Assembly (NCBI GenBank): GCA_049604415.1
Contig: JBMYTN010000047.1
Location: 1-31,653 of the forward strand
Source of the DNA: JBMYTN01 sp049604415
GTDB taxonomy: Bacteria; Pseudomonadota; Alphaproteobacteria; Rhodospirillales; Rhodospirillaceae
DNA: 31,653 nucleotides
Direction of reading: 5' to 3'
The translations under genes and the position numbers were made by a program. The notes under the pieces were generated by a model, which searched no databases, was not told where the DNA came from, and was given only the letters and a program-made list of their open reading frames with translations. This document shows positions 23,204 to 31,519 of this stretch, in pieces. Each line of letters opens with the position of its first letter. The first letter of the stretch is position 1.

Positions 23204-25008
23204 TGAAGCTTTCTGATTGGGTAGCCGAAAAAGTCGTTGAGCTGGGCGTGCGCCATGTTTTCATGGTGACCGGCGGCGGAGCCATGCACCTCAATCACTC
23301 CTTTGGCACCCATGACCAGTTGGACTGTGTGTTCAATCACCATGAGCAAGCCTGTGCCATGGCCGGCGAGGCTTATTACCGTCTGACCAACAAGATTGGC
23401 CTGGTCAACGTCACCTCTGGCCCTGGCGGCACCAATGCCATTACGGGCGTCTATGGTGCCTATGTTGATTCCATCGGCATGGTCGTTATCAGCGGCCAGG
23501 TGAAATATGAGACCACGGTCCGGTCCACGGGTTTGCCGCTGCGACAATATGGCGACCAGGAGCTCGACATCGAAGAGCTGGTCCGTCCGGTGACCAAATA
23601 TATCCATATGGTCACCGAACCGGAGACCATTCGCTATCACCTGGAAAAAGCTTTCTACATTGCCACCAGCGGGCGCCCAGGGCCGGTTTGGTTGGACATC
23701 CCGCTCAATGTGCAAGGTGCCAAAATTGACCCGGACACCCTGGAAGGGTTCGATCCGGCGGAGCTGGAAGAGCCCTGGAAGGCGACGGATCTCGATGCTG
23801 CGGCCACGGAGATTTTGGCGCGCCTGCAAGCAGCGAAACGACCGGTCGTGTTTGCGGGAGGAGGGGTCCGCCTTTCTGGTCAGCATAAGGCGTTTTTAGA
23901 GCTGGTTGAGAAGCTTGGCATTCCCGTGGTGACCGGTTGGAATGCCCATGATGTCGTTTGGAATGAGCATCCTCTCTATTGTGGTCGTCCGGGATCGATC
24001 GGGGATCGGGGCGGCAACTTTACCGCGCAGAACAGCGATGTGCTGTTGGTGGTGGGCAGCCGCTTGAACATTCGTCAGGTCAGCTATAATTGGCGCTCCT
24101 TTGCCCGTGAGGCCTATAAGATCTGGATCGATATTGACGAAACCGAGCTGCAAAAACCCAATGTGACTCCGGATCTGCCGATCCATGCCGATTTGGCGGA
24201 TTTGCTGCCGGTACTGGCCAAGACGCCCTATGCCGGGCCAACGCAAGAGCATCAAGAATGGCTGGAGTGGTGTAAGGAACGCGGTCGTCGCTTCCCGGCG
24301 GTTCTGCCGGAATATTGGAGCAATCAGGTCGTGAACCCCTATTGCTTCATGCAGACCCTGTTTGAGGGGCTCGATGAAGACCAGATCGTCGTGACCGGGA
24401 ACGGCAGTGCCTGTGTTGTCAGTTTCCAAGCGGCTTTCTTGAAACCGGGTCAGCGGCTGTGGACCAATTCCGGCTGTGCCACCATGGGCTACGACCTGCC
24501 CGCAGCCATCGGTGCTTATAAGGCCAGCGGTCAACCCATTATCGCTTTGGCCGGTGATGGCAGCATCATGATGAACCTGCAGGAATTGCAGACCATCATC
24601 GGCGAAAACATGCCGATCAAGATCTTCCTGCTGAACAATAGCGGTTATGTGTCGATCTTCCAGACGCACCGGAACTTCTTCAACGGGGTTGAAGTGGGCG
24701 GTGGTCCCAAGAGTGGGGTTTCCTTCCCGGACTTTTCACGCTTGATGGCAGCCGGGTTCGGTTTGCCCTATCGTCGCTGCGAAAGCCATGGGGATATGGC
24801 CGATGCCATCCGGGAGACCTTAGCGACATCGGGTCCTGCGGTTTGCGAGATCATGCTCGATGAGCATGTGTCATTTGCGCCTAAGCTGGGGGCAAAGCAG
24901 CATCCAGATGGTCGGATCACCTCGCCGGCGCTGGAAGACCTTTCACCCTTCCTGCCCCGGGATGTTCTGTTGGAAAACATGATCATCGATTTGGCCGAGG
25001 ATGGCTAA
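23200..25008 (+). CDS. ThDP-dependent enzyme, acetolactate-synthase-like carboligase
   Basis: This protein of about 602 residues has the AHAS-type three-domain layout. Counted from 23200, the ThDP-activating Glu49 lies in NHHEQACAMAGE, SGPGGTNA at 73-80, and a middle domain with VFAGGGVRLSG around 217-227. The ThDP/Mg motif GDGS lies at 452-455 with NN at 479-480. Known relatives in sugar pathways, such as YerE of yersiniose synthesis, attach a two-carbon unit from pyruvate to a CDP-4-keto sugar. That precedent fits the rfbF/rfbG context. Tandem ATG codons at 23200 and 23203 overlap the preceding stop; the frame extends to a TTG at 23176. Its stop codon overlaps gtrA (TAATG). Catabolic or branched-chain amino acid roles are less likely here. 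Confidence 0.85.
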   Translation: MMKLSDWVAEKVVELGVRHVFMVTGGGAMHLNHSFGTHDQLDCVFNHHEQACAMAGEAYYRLTNKIGLVNVTSGPGGTNAITGVYGAYVDSIGMVVISGQVKYETTVRSTGLPLRQYGDQELDIEELVRPVTKYIHMVTEPETIRYHLEKAFYIATSGRPGPVWLDIPLNVQGAKIDPDTLEGFDPAELEEPWKATDLDAAATEILARLQAAKRPVVFAGGGVRLSGQHKAFLELVEKLGIPVVTGWNAHDVVWNEHPLYCGRPGSIGDRGGNFTAQNSDVLLVVGSRLNIRQVSYNWRSFAREAYKIWIDIDETELQKPNVTPDLPIHADLADLLPVLAKTPYAGPTQEHQEWLEWCKERGRRFPAVLPEYWSNQVVNPYCFMQTLFEGLDEDQIVVTGNGSACVVSFQAAFLKPGQRLWTNSGCATMGYDLPAAIGAYKASGQPIIALAGDGSIMMNLQELQTIIGENMPIKIFLLNNSGYVSIFQTHRNFFNGVEVGGGPKSGVSFPDFSRLMAAGFGLPYRRCESHGDMADAIRETLATSGPAVCEIMLDEHVSFAPKLGAKQHPDGRITSPALEDLSPFLPRDVLLENMIIDLAEDG

Positions 25009-25448
25009 TGCGCTCCTGGGCGTCTCTGAAGGAGATCATCCGCAAGCATGAGGTCAAAGTCCGCTTCGTGATTGTCGGAGGCGCCAATACTGTTTTTGGT
25101 TTGGTCAGTTTTCCAATTCTTTATTTTTTGCTGCACCCTTTGGGCATGCATTACATGTTCATTCTGATTATCTCCCAAACTCTGGGGATATTGGTGTCTT
25201 ATACGACAAATAAATTATTTGTATTTCGAACTAAGGGTAACATTATTCGAGAGTTTATGACTTTTTCGTCATTTCATTTGATTATTTTTGCCCTGAATTT
25301 GGCGGCTTTACCGACGATGGTTGAGCTGCTTGAGATGCATCCTGTCATCTCTCAGGTTTTGTTTGCTGGAATCATTATTGTGTCCAGCTATTTTTGGTAT
25401 AGCAAGGTGACCTTTAAGCACAAGCACAAGAGGAATGTCGTTCTATGA
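25008..25448 (+). CDS. gtrA: GtrA-family membrane protein
   Basis: A 146-residue protein with four predicted transmembrane helices (about 18-40, 48-66, 82-104, 113-131) and the family features RFVIVGGANT near the N terminus and YTTNKLFVFR at 65-74. GtrA proteins are thought to flip polyprenyl-phosphate sugars made by GtrB-type enzymes to the periplasm. A GtrB-like enzyme lies at 16497. The gene overlaps the ThDP gene (TAATG) and the methyltransferase gene (ATGA), so it is translated with the cassette. It is more A+T-rich than its neighbours. Confidence 0.88.
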   Translation: MRSWASLKEIIRKHEVKVRFVIVGGANTVFGLVSFPILYFLLHPLGMHYMFILIISQTLGILVSYTTNKLFVFRTKGNIIREFMTFSSFHLIIFALNLAALPTMVELLEMHPVISQVLFAGIIIVSSYFWYSKVTFKHKHKRNVVL

Positions 25449-26374
25449 CCGCAGCCTATCTCTCGCGTGTCTGCCCCTGCTGTGGGGCGGAAGCCTCCTC
25501 TGAACCAGAAGTGGCTTCGGCCAAGCGGGCCGAGAGCCTCGACTATGATGCTTTGGTCCCGGTGTGGAACGGCTTCTTCAAGGAGAAGTACTTCTTCTCT
25601 TATATGCGCTGTTCAGAATGCGGCACGCTCTATGCGCCGACCTTTTTTACCGGTGACCAACTTGGCAGCCTTTATGCCCAAATGCCGCCGAATATGGATG
25701 TCGTGCCCACCGATGAGCTGCGGAAGACTCAGAAGGGCTATTTCGACACCTTGAAGCGATATGCTCCCCTGTCCGGAGGGTATGTAGAGATTGGGCCGGA
25801 TGTTGGCTTTTTCACCGAAAACTGTGTGAAGGAAGGGGACTTCAGCCATTATTGGCTGTTTGAGCCCAACCAGGCCGTGGCGCCAGCCTTACACGAGGTC
25901 ATGGGCGAGAAGGACCATACCTTGGTCCATGATATGTTCGGCTTTGAGGCTGTGCCCGATCAGTCCGCATCTTGTGTGGTGATGGTCCATGTGTTGGATC
26001 ATTTGCTTGATCCCATGGCGACCTTGCGGGAATTGCGGCAGAAAATGACACCAGGGGCCCATATCGCCATTGTCACCCATGACGAATCCAGCTTGTTGCG
26101 CCGGGTGATTGGCACGCGCTGGCCGGCCTTCTGCCTGCAGCATCCGCAAATCTACAATCCGAAATCCATGCGCAATATGCTGGCTGAGGCAGGGTTCTCA
26201 GTGGTTGATATCAAGCGAACGGTTAACCACTTCCCGGTCGCGTTTTTGTTGAAGCATTTGCTTTGGGCTTTTGGTCTCAAGGTCGGCAAGGTGCCGTCTT
26301 TTGGCGGCCTGTCTCTGGGCCTAAAGCTTGGCAATATGATCACCATTGCAACGCCGACAGAACAACCGTCCTAA
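25445..26374 (+). CDS. Zinc-ribbon SAM-dependent methyltransferase
   Basis: The N terminus has a zinc ribbon of four cysteines: C10-x-x-C13 and C55-x-x-C58. A class I methyltransferase fold follows, with the SAM-binding EIGPDVGFF at 115-123 and HVLDHLLDP at 182-190 in place of the common HVLEHL-DP. Zinc-ribbon methyltransferases of this design include sugar C-methyltransferases and other surface-polysaccharide enzymes, so it may methylate the cassette's sugar. AGAGGA lies before its ATG, and the start overlaps gtrA by four bases. It is the last gene of the tightly packed run; 69 bases separate it from the next gene. The substrate is unknown. Confidence 0.8.
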   Translation: MTAAYLSRVCPCCGAEASSEPEVASAKRAESLDYDALVPVWNGFFKEKYFFSYMRCSECGTLYAPTFFTGDQLGSLYAQMPPNMDVVPTDELRKTQKGYFDTLKRYAPLSGGYVEIGPDVGFFTENCVKEGDFSHYWLFEPNQAVAPALHEVMGEKDHTLVHDMFGFEAVPDQSASCVVMVHVLDHLLDPMATLRELRQKMTPGAHIAIVTHDESSLLRRVIGTRWPAFCLQHPQIYNPKSMRNMLAEAGFSVVDIKRTVNHFPVAFLLKHLLWAFGLKVGKVPSFGGLSLGLKLGNMITIATPTEQPS

Positions 26375-26443
26375 AACCGGGGTGACCCGTAAGATTTTTC
26401 GTCGAGCACCTCGTATATGATGTGAGAAGGGGCGGTCTTTCCG

Positions 26444-27946
26444 ATGACATCTCTTTTGCCTGATACAGAGACCCATCCTTATTACATTTTCTCAGCCCGC
26501 TATACGCGGACGTCAGCGGGTATTCGGGCGCTGCATTTGCTCTGTCACTGGCTGAATAAATCAGGCATGCGGGCTCATGTTGCGTTCTTCGGCCGGGAGC
26601 TGGGGGTTCATACCCATCCGGATCTTTTGACCCCAATGTTGACCCAAGAGGTCATCGACTTTCATCACTCTCAGGGTAAGACCCCAATCATTATTTATCC
26701 GGAGGTGATTTCCGGAAACCCCGCCAATGCAGACTGTGTGGTGCGTTATGTTCTGAATATTCCGGGGTTGTTGGGAGGGGACACGACGTTCCCCGAGAGC
26801 GATCTGGTTTATGGGTTTTCCAAGCGCCTTGCAGAATGTTGCGGACGGCCCGAGAGCATTCTCCATGTGCCCGTGCTCGATACGACCACCTTCACGGCGA
26901 CACCGGAGGAAGAGCGCACGGAAGTTTGCTTCTATGCGCAGAAATATCAGTTGGTGCATAAGCAGAAGGTTTTCGGTTTGCCTGAAGGGGCGATCGAGAT
27001 CACCCGGGATCGTCCAGACTCCCATCTCCCCCCTGAAATCGCTGATCTCTTCCGCCGGTCCAAGGTTTTCTATTGTTTTGAGAATACGGCTTTGGCGTCC
27101 GAGGCTGTGCTCTGCGGTTGTCCGGCGGTGTTCATGCCCAATGATCACTTGGATTGGCCCATTGCCCTGGATGAGCTGGGTTGGGACGGTTTTGCCTGGG
27201 GAGACAGCCCTGAAGAGCTCGATCGGGCGGTGCGTACGGTGGGCCAGGGCCGAGACAATTATCAGAAAACCATTGATCTGTTTTTCACCCAATTAAAGTC
27301 TTTTATTGCCGCAACCCAAGAGCAAGCAGCTGCTTTAGAGTATAAAAATAAAATTACCTTGGACGATTTTGATATACATGCTGGCGAAGTGATAGGCTTG
27401 GCGGGATCAAAGCTGCGCTGGTCAAAAGAAGATGCGCTTGATGTGATCACCAGTATTGATGCTGTGGAAGTGGCAGACATTGTCGAACGTTTACAGTATA
27501 GAAATCGCCTGTCATTGGGTAAAAAATTAAATATTATTTCAGTTCTCGATGCCAGTGCGGCGGATATATTAAATCGTTTGCGCAGTATTGACCGTTTGAC
27601 GGAAGAGGATTCTCTCAGCGCATTGAGAGCGTTGAATGCGAGTGCAAGTGATATTATTAGTATTTTAAGAGATCAAGGCCGTATTTCCCAAAAAGAAGTG
27701 TTAAACATAGTGTCCAGCTACAGTGCGCGGGCGACAGATCTTGTCGCCCATTTGCGGAAGCAAAAGCTGGTAACCGTGGAAGATGAACTCGATTTGGTGG
27801 CTGACTGTGGTCTCAATCCAAGTGATGTTTTTGACCGGCTCCAGGTGAATGGCCGGGTTACCATGATAGACAGGCTTCGTCTCCTGTTCCGAGTGACGGG
27901 CCTGAAGGCGCTGTTCCGGAAACTAAAGCCGAGTAAAATCAGATAA
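26444..27946 (+). CDS. GT-B-like glycosyltransferase with five C-terminal 29-residue repeats
   Basis: The N-terminal ~280 residues resemble GT-B glycosyltransferases. The clearest segment is YCFENTALASEAVLCGCPAV (210-229), which matches the donor-site E-x7-E and GCP pattern of GT4-type enzymes. After residue 327 the protein changes to an all-helical domain of five tandem repeats (328-473), each ending in a positively charged turn such as RLT, RIS or RVT. I know no family with this repeat. AAGGGG lies upstream of the ATG at 26444. The nucleotide composition looks more A+T-rich over the repeats. The glycosyltransferase call is moderate; the repeat domain could bind a membrane partner or assembly proteins. 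Confidence 0.6.
   Translation: MTSLLPDTETHPYYIFSARYTRTSAGIRALHLLCHWLNKSGMRAHVAFFGRELGVHTHPDLLTPMLTQEVIDFHHSQGKTPIIIYPEVISGNPANADCVVRYVLNIPGLLGGDTTFPESDLVYGFSKRLAECCGRPESILHVPVLDTTTFTATPEEERTEVCFYAQKYQLVHKQKVFGLPEGAIEITRDRPDSHLPPEIADLFRRSKVFYCFENTALASEAVLCGCPAVFMPNDHLDWPIALDELGWDGFAWGDSPEELDRAVRTVGQGRDNYQKTIDLFFTQLKSFIAATQEQAAALEYKNKITLDDFDIHAGEVIGLAGSKLRWSKEDALDVITSIDAVEVADIVERLQYRNRLSLGKKLNIISVLDASAADILNRLRSIDRLTEEDSLSALRALNASASDIISILRDQGRISQKEVLNIVSSYSARATDLVAHLRKQKLVTVEDELDLVADCGLNPSDVFDRLQVNGRVTMIDRLRLLFRVTGLKALFRKLKPSKIR
27425..27862 (+). repeat. Coding tandem repeats, five units of 29-30 residues
   Basis: The units are residues 328-357, 358-386, 387-415, 416-444 and 445-473 of the preceding protein. 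The shared pattern is a Leu-rich first helix, an Ala/Ser turn, then D-I/L/V-x3-L-R/Q and a terminal R/L-(L/I/V)-(T/S). The DNA copies have diverged, so the repeat is visible only at protein level. Confidence 0.75.
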
Positions 27947-28120
27947 TTGCGTGAGCCTTTTTGGGGGCCAAGCCTTGACCGGTTTCATGCCGAGGCCTAC
28001 CCTCCATCATGCGAAGCAACACCGGGTCTAGCGGGGATCCCGGTATCCTCTGATCCATTCGTAAAGGGCTCTAGCCCATGACCCAGGGTTATTGATGGTG
28101 AACCCGGTGGGAGACAGTGT
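27947..28120. other. Gap between the repeat protein and the large membrane protein
   Basis: No gene is supported. GGGCTCTAGCCC at about 28067-28078 is a short inverted repeat. GGGAGA near the end is the ribosome-binding site of the next gene. Confidence 0.4.
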
Positions 28121-31100
28121 GTGCCTCGGATCCAGATAGCGCTCATTGCCTTGTTGCTTGGCGTGGAGATGATACGGTTTCTCCTGTCAGCCTTCACCCC
28201 CGCGCAAGATATTGCTGTTGAGGCCTATGGGGAAGCGGGACATCGCGTTCCGCAGGTTGTGTATTCGTATGATTCTCGAGAAAACAATGATGTTCCAAGA
28301 TTTCGCTTGGCCTTTGAAGCCCGTAGCGACAGTGTTTACTATGGTAATTTCTTTCAAACCTCGAATACATCGCAAGCCATTCGTTTAGAAATTCAGCCCA
28401 CTTCAGAGGTTTTTTTGTTGCAACAGGAAGCGCAAGCCACTCCCGTCGGGCAATGGGCTGAGGGAAAATGGCACCGCATTTCTATTGTTGGGACCCGTGA
28501 GGAGATCACGGTCTCCATTGATCATCAGCCAAGTGTGACAGTGCCTATTTTGGGGTCACCCCTCTTTGACCACATGGTTTTGGGCAGCGGCTTGGGGATG
28601 CAGCGCCCGCTTGATGGTGAGATGCGCGATATCTCGCTTTCTATCATCGTCGATCCCTATCGGTACCCGGCTGCAGCGGCCTCCGCCGTTTTGGCGATCA
28701 CTTTCGCTCTTTTCCTCTTTAATCCAGTCGTGCGGGCGCGCAGGGGAATTGTAGCGGGCTTGGCTTTGGCTGTTTTGCCCGGTTTGGCCGTCTTCTGGAG
28801 CGGCATCATACATCCTCTGCTGTATGCACCGATGCCAGTGCTTCTGTTGGGGCTACAGGGTCTTGTCGCGGCTGTTCTGGTAATCCGGTTGAGCAAGGGC
28901 AAAGAGTGGTTTGTTTTCGGGGCCTTTCTTGGGCATGCAACCACCTTGCTGATCGCATCTGTGCTGTTTTATGCGATGCTGCCTTTCTTGGGTCCGCTTT
29001 GGACAGGAGAGATCCTCTCCTGGAGCATGCTGCTGCTCTCTTCCGTTGCGGGCGCTGTGGCCCTGATTCTGCTTAATGACAGGCTGGCGGCCCTTCCCAG
29101 CGCCGGGATTGTTGTCGGTCTGTTGTTCATGCTGGCTGTTGCAATGGCCGGAGAGCTCGTCGAGCTGCAGCGCGCTTTCTTGTTTGGCTGTCTTGTGCTG
29201 TCCATCAATGCGATTGGAATGGCCATTCTGGGACCATGGCGAGGCCCGCAGCCTATGTTGGTAAGGCTGTGGGGCTGGATGGTCCACATGGCAAAAGAGA
29301 CCTGGCTTCCTGTTTTGCTTGCTTATGGTGCCTGTTATGGTGCGCGGTCTGGCCTTGCTGCATGGGCAAAATATTACTTCGCCATTGCAGGTTTTTTTGG
29401 GTGGAGCATTTTTCTCTTTCTCCAATCTCGTTCTTTAGCCCTTTATCCTGATATAACCCCAGCATATCAAACAGAATATGCTGAATTTAATATATTTTTT
29501 ATTGATTATGTTCTTTTGGTGATCACTTTTATAGTGCCGGGTTTGTTTTATTGGCTCCGCCAATATGCATCTATTATGCGCAATGTCGCTGAGAAAATGG
29601 ACATAGCTGCGGGATATACCGATCGTCTCTTTTTTTATCCACTCTTGATAATGGCAACAGCTTGCATTTTTGCTGCGCCATCTTTCTTTTCTCAGTTCGC
29701 TTTTTTTATGGTGCTTGGGGCAGGCCTTTTGGAGCGATCCAAAAGAGCATCTGATGTTTGGGCGGCGATGGGTCAGGGTCTGGAAGCCCCAGTTGTGCAG
29801 CACCCTGACTCTCCGAGACCTTGGCATCGGCCAAGGTTTTTGCTGCCGGTTTTATCAGTGCTTTTGCTTGGTCAAATCGCCTTAGGGGCAGCGGCGTGGT
29901 ACCCTGTGGCCTTACCGAATGATGAGTTTGAGTTGCGAGGACTGCAGGCGCTGTCTTCCGAACACACGCTGTCCCCTGAAGCGCTAGACAGCAACATGGC
30001 ACATAGTGCCAGTTGGCTTGCCTGGCCGGGGCGGGTCATCCATCACCATTCCTATAATTTTGTCACCGCCGCATATCTTGCGACCTATGGCATTGAGTCG
30101 CCAATGGCGTATCTCTATGGCTTCGGCAATTCATCAGTGTTCGCGGCTTTATTTTTATTCGCTGAACCGACTTTAAGCACCTACTTCAACGCCTATCCAA
30201 TTTTCAATCTAACGGGGCTCCTGCTTTTGGGGCTGGTTGTTGGATATGCGGCGCGCAGTAAAACAGCCGGATTGGTGGCAGCGAGTACCGGTCTGGCTTG
30301 TCTGTATGCGATTGGTTTTGAATCCTTTTTTATGGCCGTCAGTTTTAATGTGCTGCGCTATGCAGGCACCTGCATTCAGATCGCGGCTATTTTTTATGCG
30401 GTCCGGACGGTTTCTGAGAACAAAGCAATCCTCGCTTTGCTCGGGTCGACTTTGTTCTCTTTGGTTTGGAATGTGGAATACGGTGTGCTCGGGTTTGCGG
30501 GCCAAGCGGTTCTTCTGCTGGCTCCGAGCTTGCGTTGGTCTCTACCCCGCCGTCTTTGTGTCCTCTTTCTGCTCATGCTGGCCGTGATGGCTGTTCTGCC
30601 ATTCCGGGATCTTGTGACTGGGGATCGGCTTGATTGGATTAAATTTGGGTTTTTTGGCATCGCGGTTCCTCCTTTTCCGTCGGCCATTTTCCCCATTTTC
30701 CTTTCAATCACCGCAGGCCTTGTTTTTACCTTTTGTATTTTGAATCAGCATTTTGAGGTTCGGGAACGAGATGCTCGGTTGGCGGTGCTGGTGATCGCAG
30801 CCTTTATGATGATCAAATATGTGTATAACGCTGCTCCCAATCATCTCTATTACACGCTCCTGTTCGTTGCCTGTATGGCTCTCACAGCGTTGCCCTGGTC
30901 CCCCGCATGCCAGTGGCGCGTGGGGAAAGGGCCCCTGAACCCATTGTCTCTTTCGTGGGTTCTCCTGCTTGCCTTGGGTGTCAGCGGATTTGCTTTTGCC
31001 AATGGGGCGACCCTGCTGCGAGAGGCGCAGCAGTTTAAAGCCCGGATGATTATGCCGTTTGAAGCAGAAGACTGGAGCCGCTTGGGAGAGACCATTCGCA

Positions 31101-31519
31101 TCAATATCCCGGGTGATCCCGTGATGGGTCGCGTGTCGGCCATCCGTGAGACCTTGGACCCCGAAGAGACGCTTTTGATCCTTTCACCCTTTGATATCCT
31201 GATGAACTTCTACGTCAATCCACGGTATTCCTGTGCCCATTTTGATTTGCTGAGTTCCTTATATCTCTTGCCTCATATTGATGCCGTTGCAGAGTGCGTG
31301 AGACGGACGCCGAATGTTTTGGTGGTCTATGACCATGCTTTATCCGTGCGTTGCGCGGATGTTCCGGACCGCTGGCTCTCTGCGATTGCGCAGTCAACGG
31401 GATGTCGGATCCGCGAACAGGGTAAGGACAGCATTGCTCAGATTTATGAGCTGCTTGCCTTTGATCTGGTGGAAGTGAGCCGTACCGATGATTTGGTTTT
31501 CTACCGCAAGAAGGACTAG
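28121..31519 (+). CDS. Large polytopic membrane protein with lectin-like extracytoplasmic domain
   Basis: This 1132-residue protein has a first membrane helix at about 4-24. A beta-rich domain of about 150 residues follows, with KWHRISIVGTREEITVSID and DGEMRDISLSI segments like those of laminin-G/concanavalin-type folds. Many hydrophobic helices run from about residue 185 to 970, and the C terminus is soluble. An IHHHSYNF segment near residue 640 recalls the LHHYS of the protein at 11434-13323. The topology suits a GT-C glycosyltransferase or a polysaccharide-modifying enzyme acting outside the membrane. The GTG start at 28121 has GGGAGA seven bases upstream. No family is recognised with confidence. 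Confidence 0.65.
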   Translation: MPRIQIALIALLLGVEMIRFLLSAFTPAQDIAVEAYGEAGHRVPQVVYSYDSRENNDVPRFRLAFEARSDSVYYGNFFQTSNTSQAIRLEIQPTSEVFLLQQEAQATPVGQWAEGKWHRISIVGTREEITVSIDHQPSVTVPILGSPLFDHMVLGSGLGMQRPLDGEMRDISLSIIVDPYRYPAAAASAVLAITFALFLFNPVVRARRGIVAGLALAVLPGLAVFWSGIIHPLLYAPMPVLLLGLQGLVAAVLVIRLSKGKEWFVFGAFLGHATTLLIASVLFYAMLPFLGPLWTGEILSWSMLLLSSVAGAVALILLNDRLAALPSAGIVVGLLFMLAVAMAGELVELQRAFLFGCLVLSINAIGMAILGPWRGPQPMLVRLWGWMVHMAKETWLPVLLAYGACYGARSGLAAWAKYYFAIAGFFGWSIFLFLQSRSLALYPDITPAYQTEYAEFNIFFIDYVLLVITFIVPGLFYWLRQYASIMRNVAEKMDIAAGYTDRLFFYPLLIMATACIFAAPSFFSQFAFFMVLGAGLLERSKRASDVWAAMGQGLEAPVVQHPDSPRPWHRPRFLLPVLSVLLLGQIALGAAAWYPVALPNDEFELRGLQALSSEHTLSPEALDSNMAHSASWLAWPGRVIHHHSYNFVTAAYLATYGIESPMAYLYGFGNSSVFAALFLFAEPTLSTYFNAYPIFNLTGLLLLGLVVGYAARSKTAGLVAASTGLACLYAIGFESFFMAVSFNVLRYAGTCIQIAAIFYAVRTVSENKAILALLGSTLFSLVWNVEYGVLGFAGQAVLLLAPSLRWSLPRRLCVLFLLMLAVMAVLPFRDLVTGDRLDWIKFGFFGIAVPPFPSAIFPIFLSITAGLVFTFCILNQHFEVRERDARLAVLVIAAFMMIKYVYNAAPNHLYYTLLFVACMALTALPWSPACQWRVGKGPLNPLSLSWVLLLALGVSGFAFANGATLLREAQQFKARMIMPFEAEDWSRLGETIRINIPGDPVMGRVSAIRETLDPEETLLILSPFDILMNFYVNPRYSCAHFDLLSSLYLLPHIDAVAECVRRTPNVLVVYDHALSVRCADVPDRWLSAIAQSTGCRIREQGKDSIAQIYELLAFDLVEVSRTDDLVFYRKKD

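Noticed and set aside
23131..24669. Minus-strand open frames opposite the ThDP gene
   Set aside because: Antisense shadows of a conserved gene.
23200..25008. Annotation as ilvB acetolactate synthase
   Set aside because: No ilvH or ilvC neighbour; the gene overlaps a nucleotide-sugar epimerase and gtrA.
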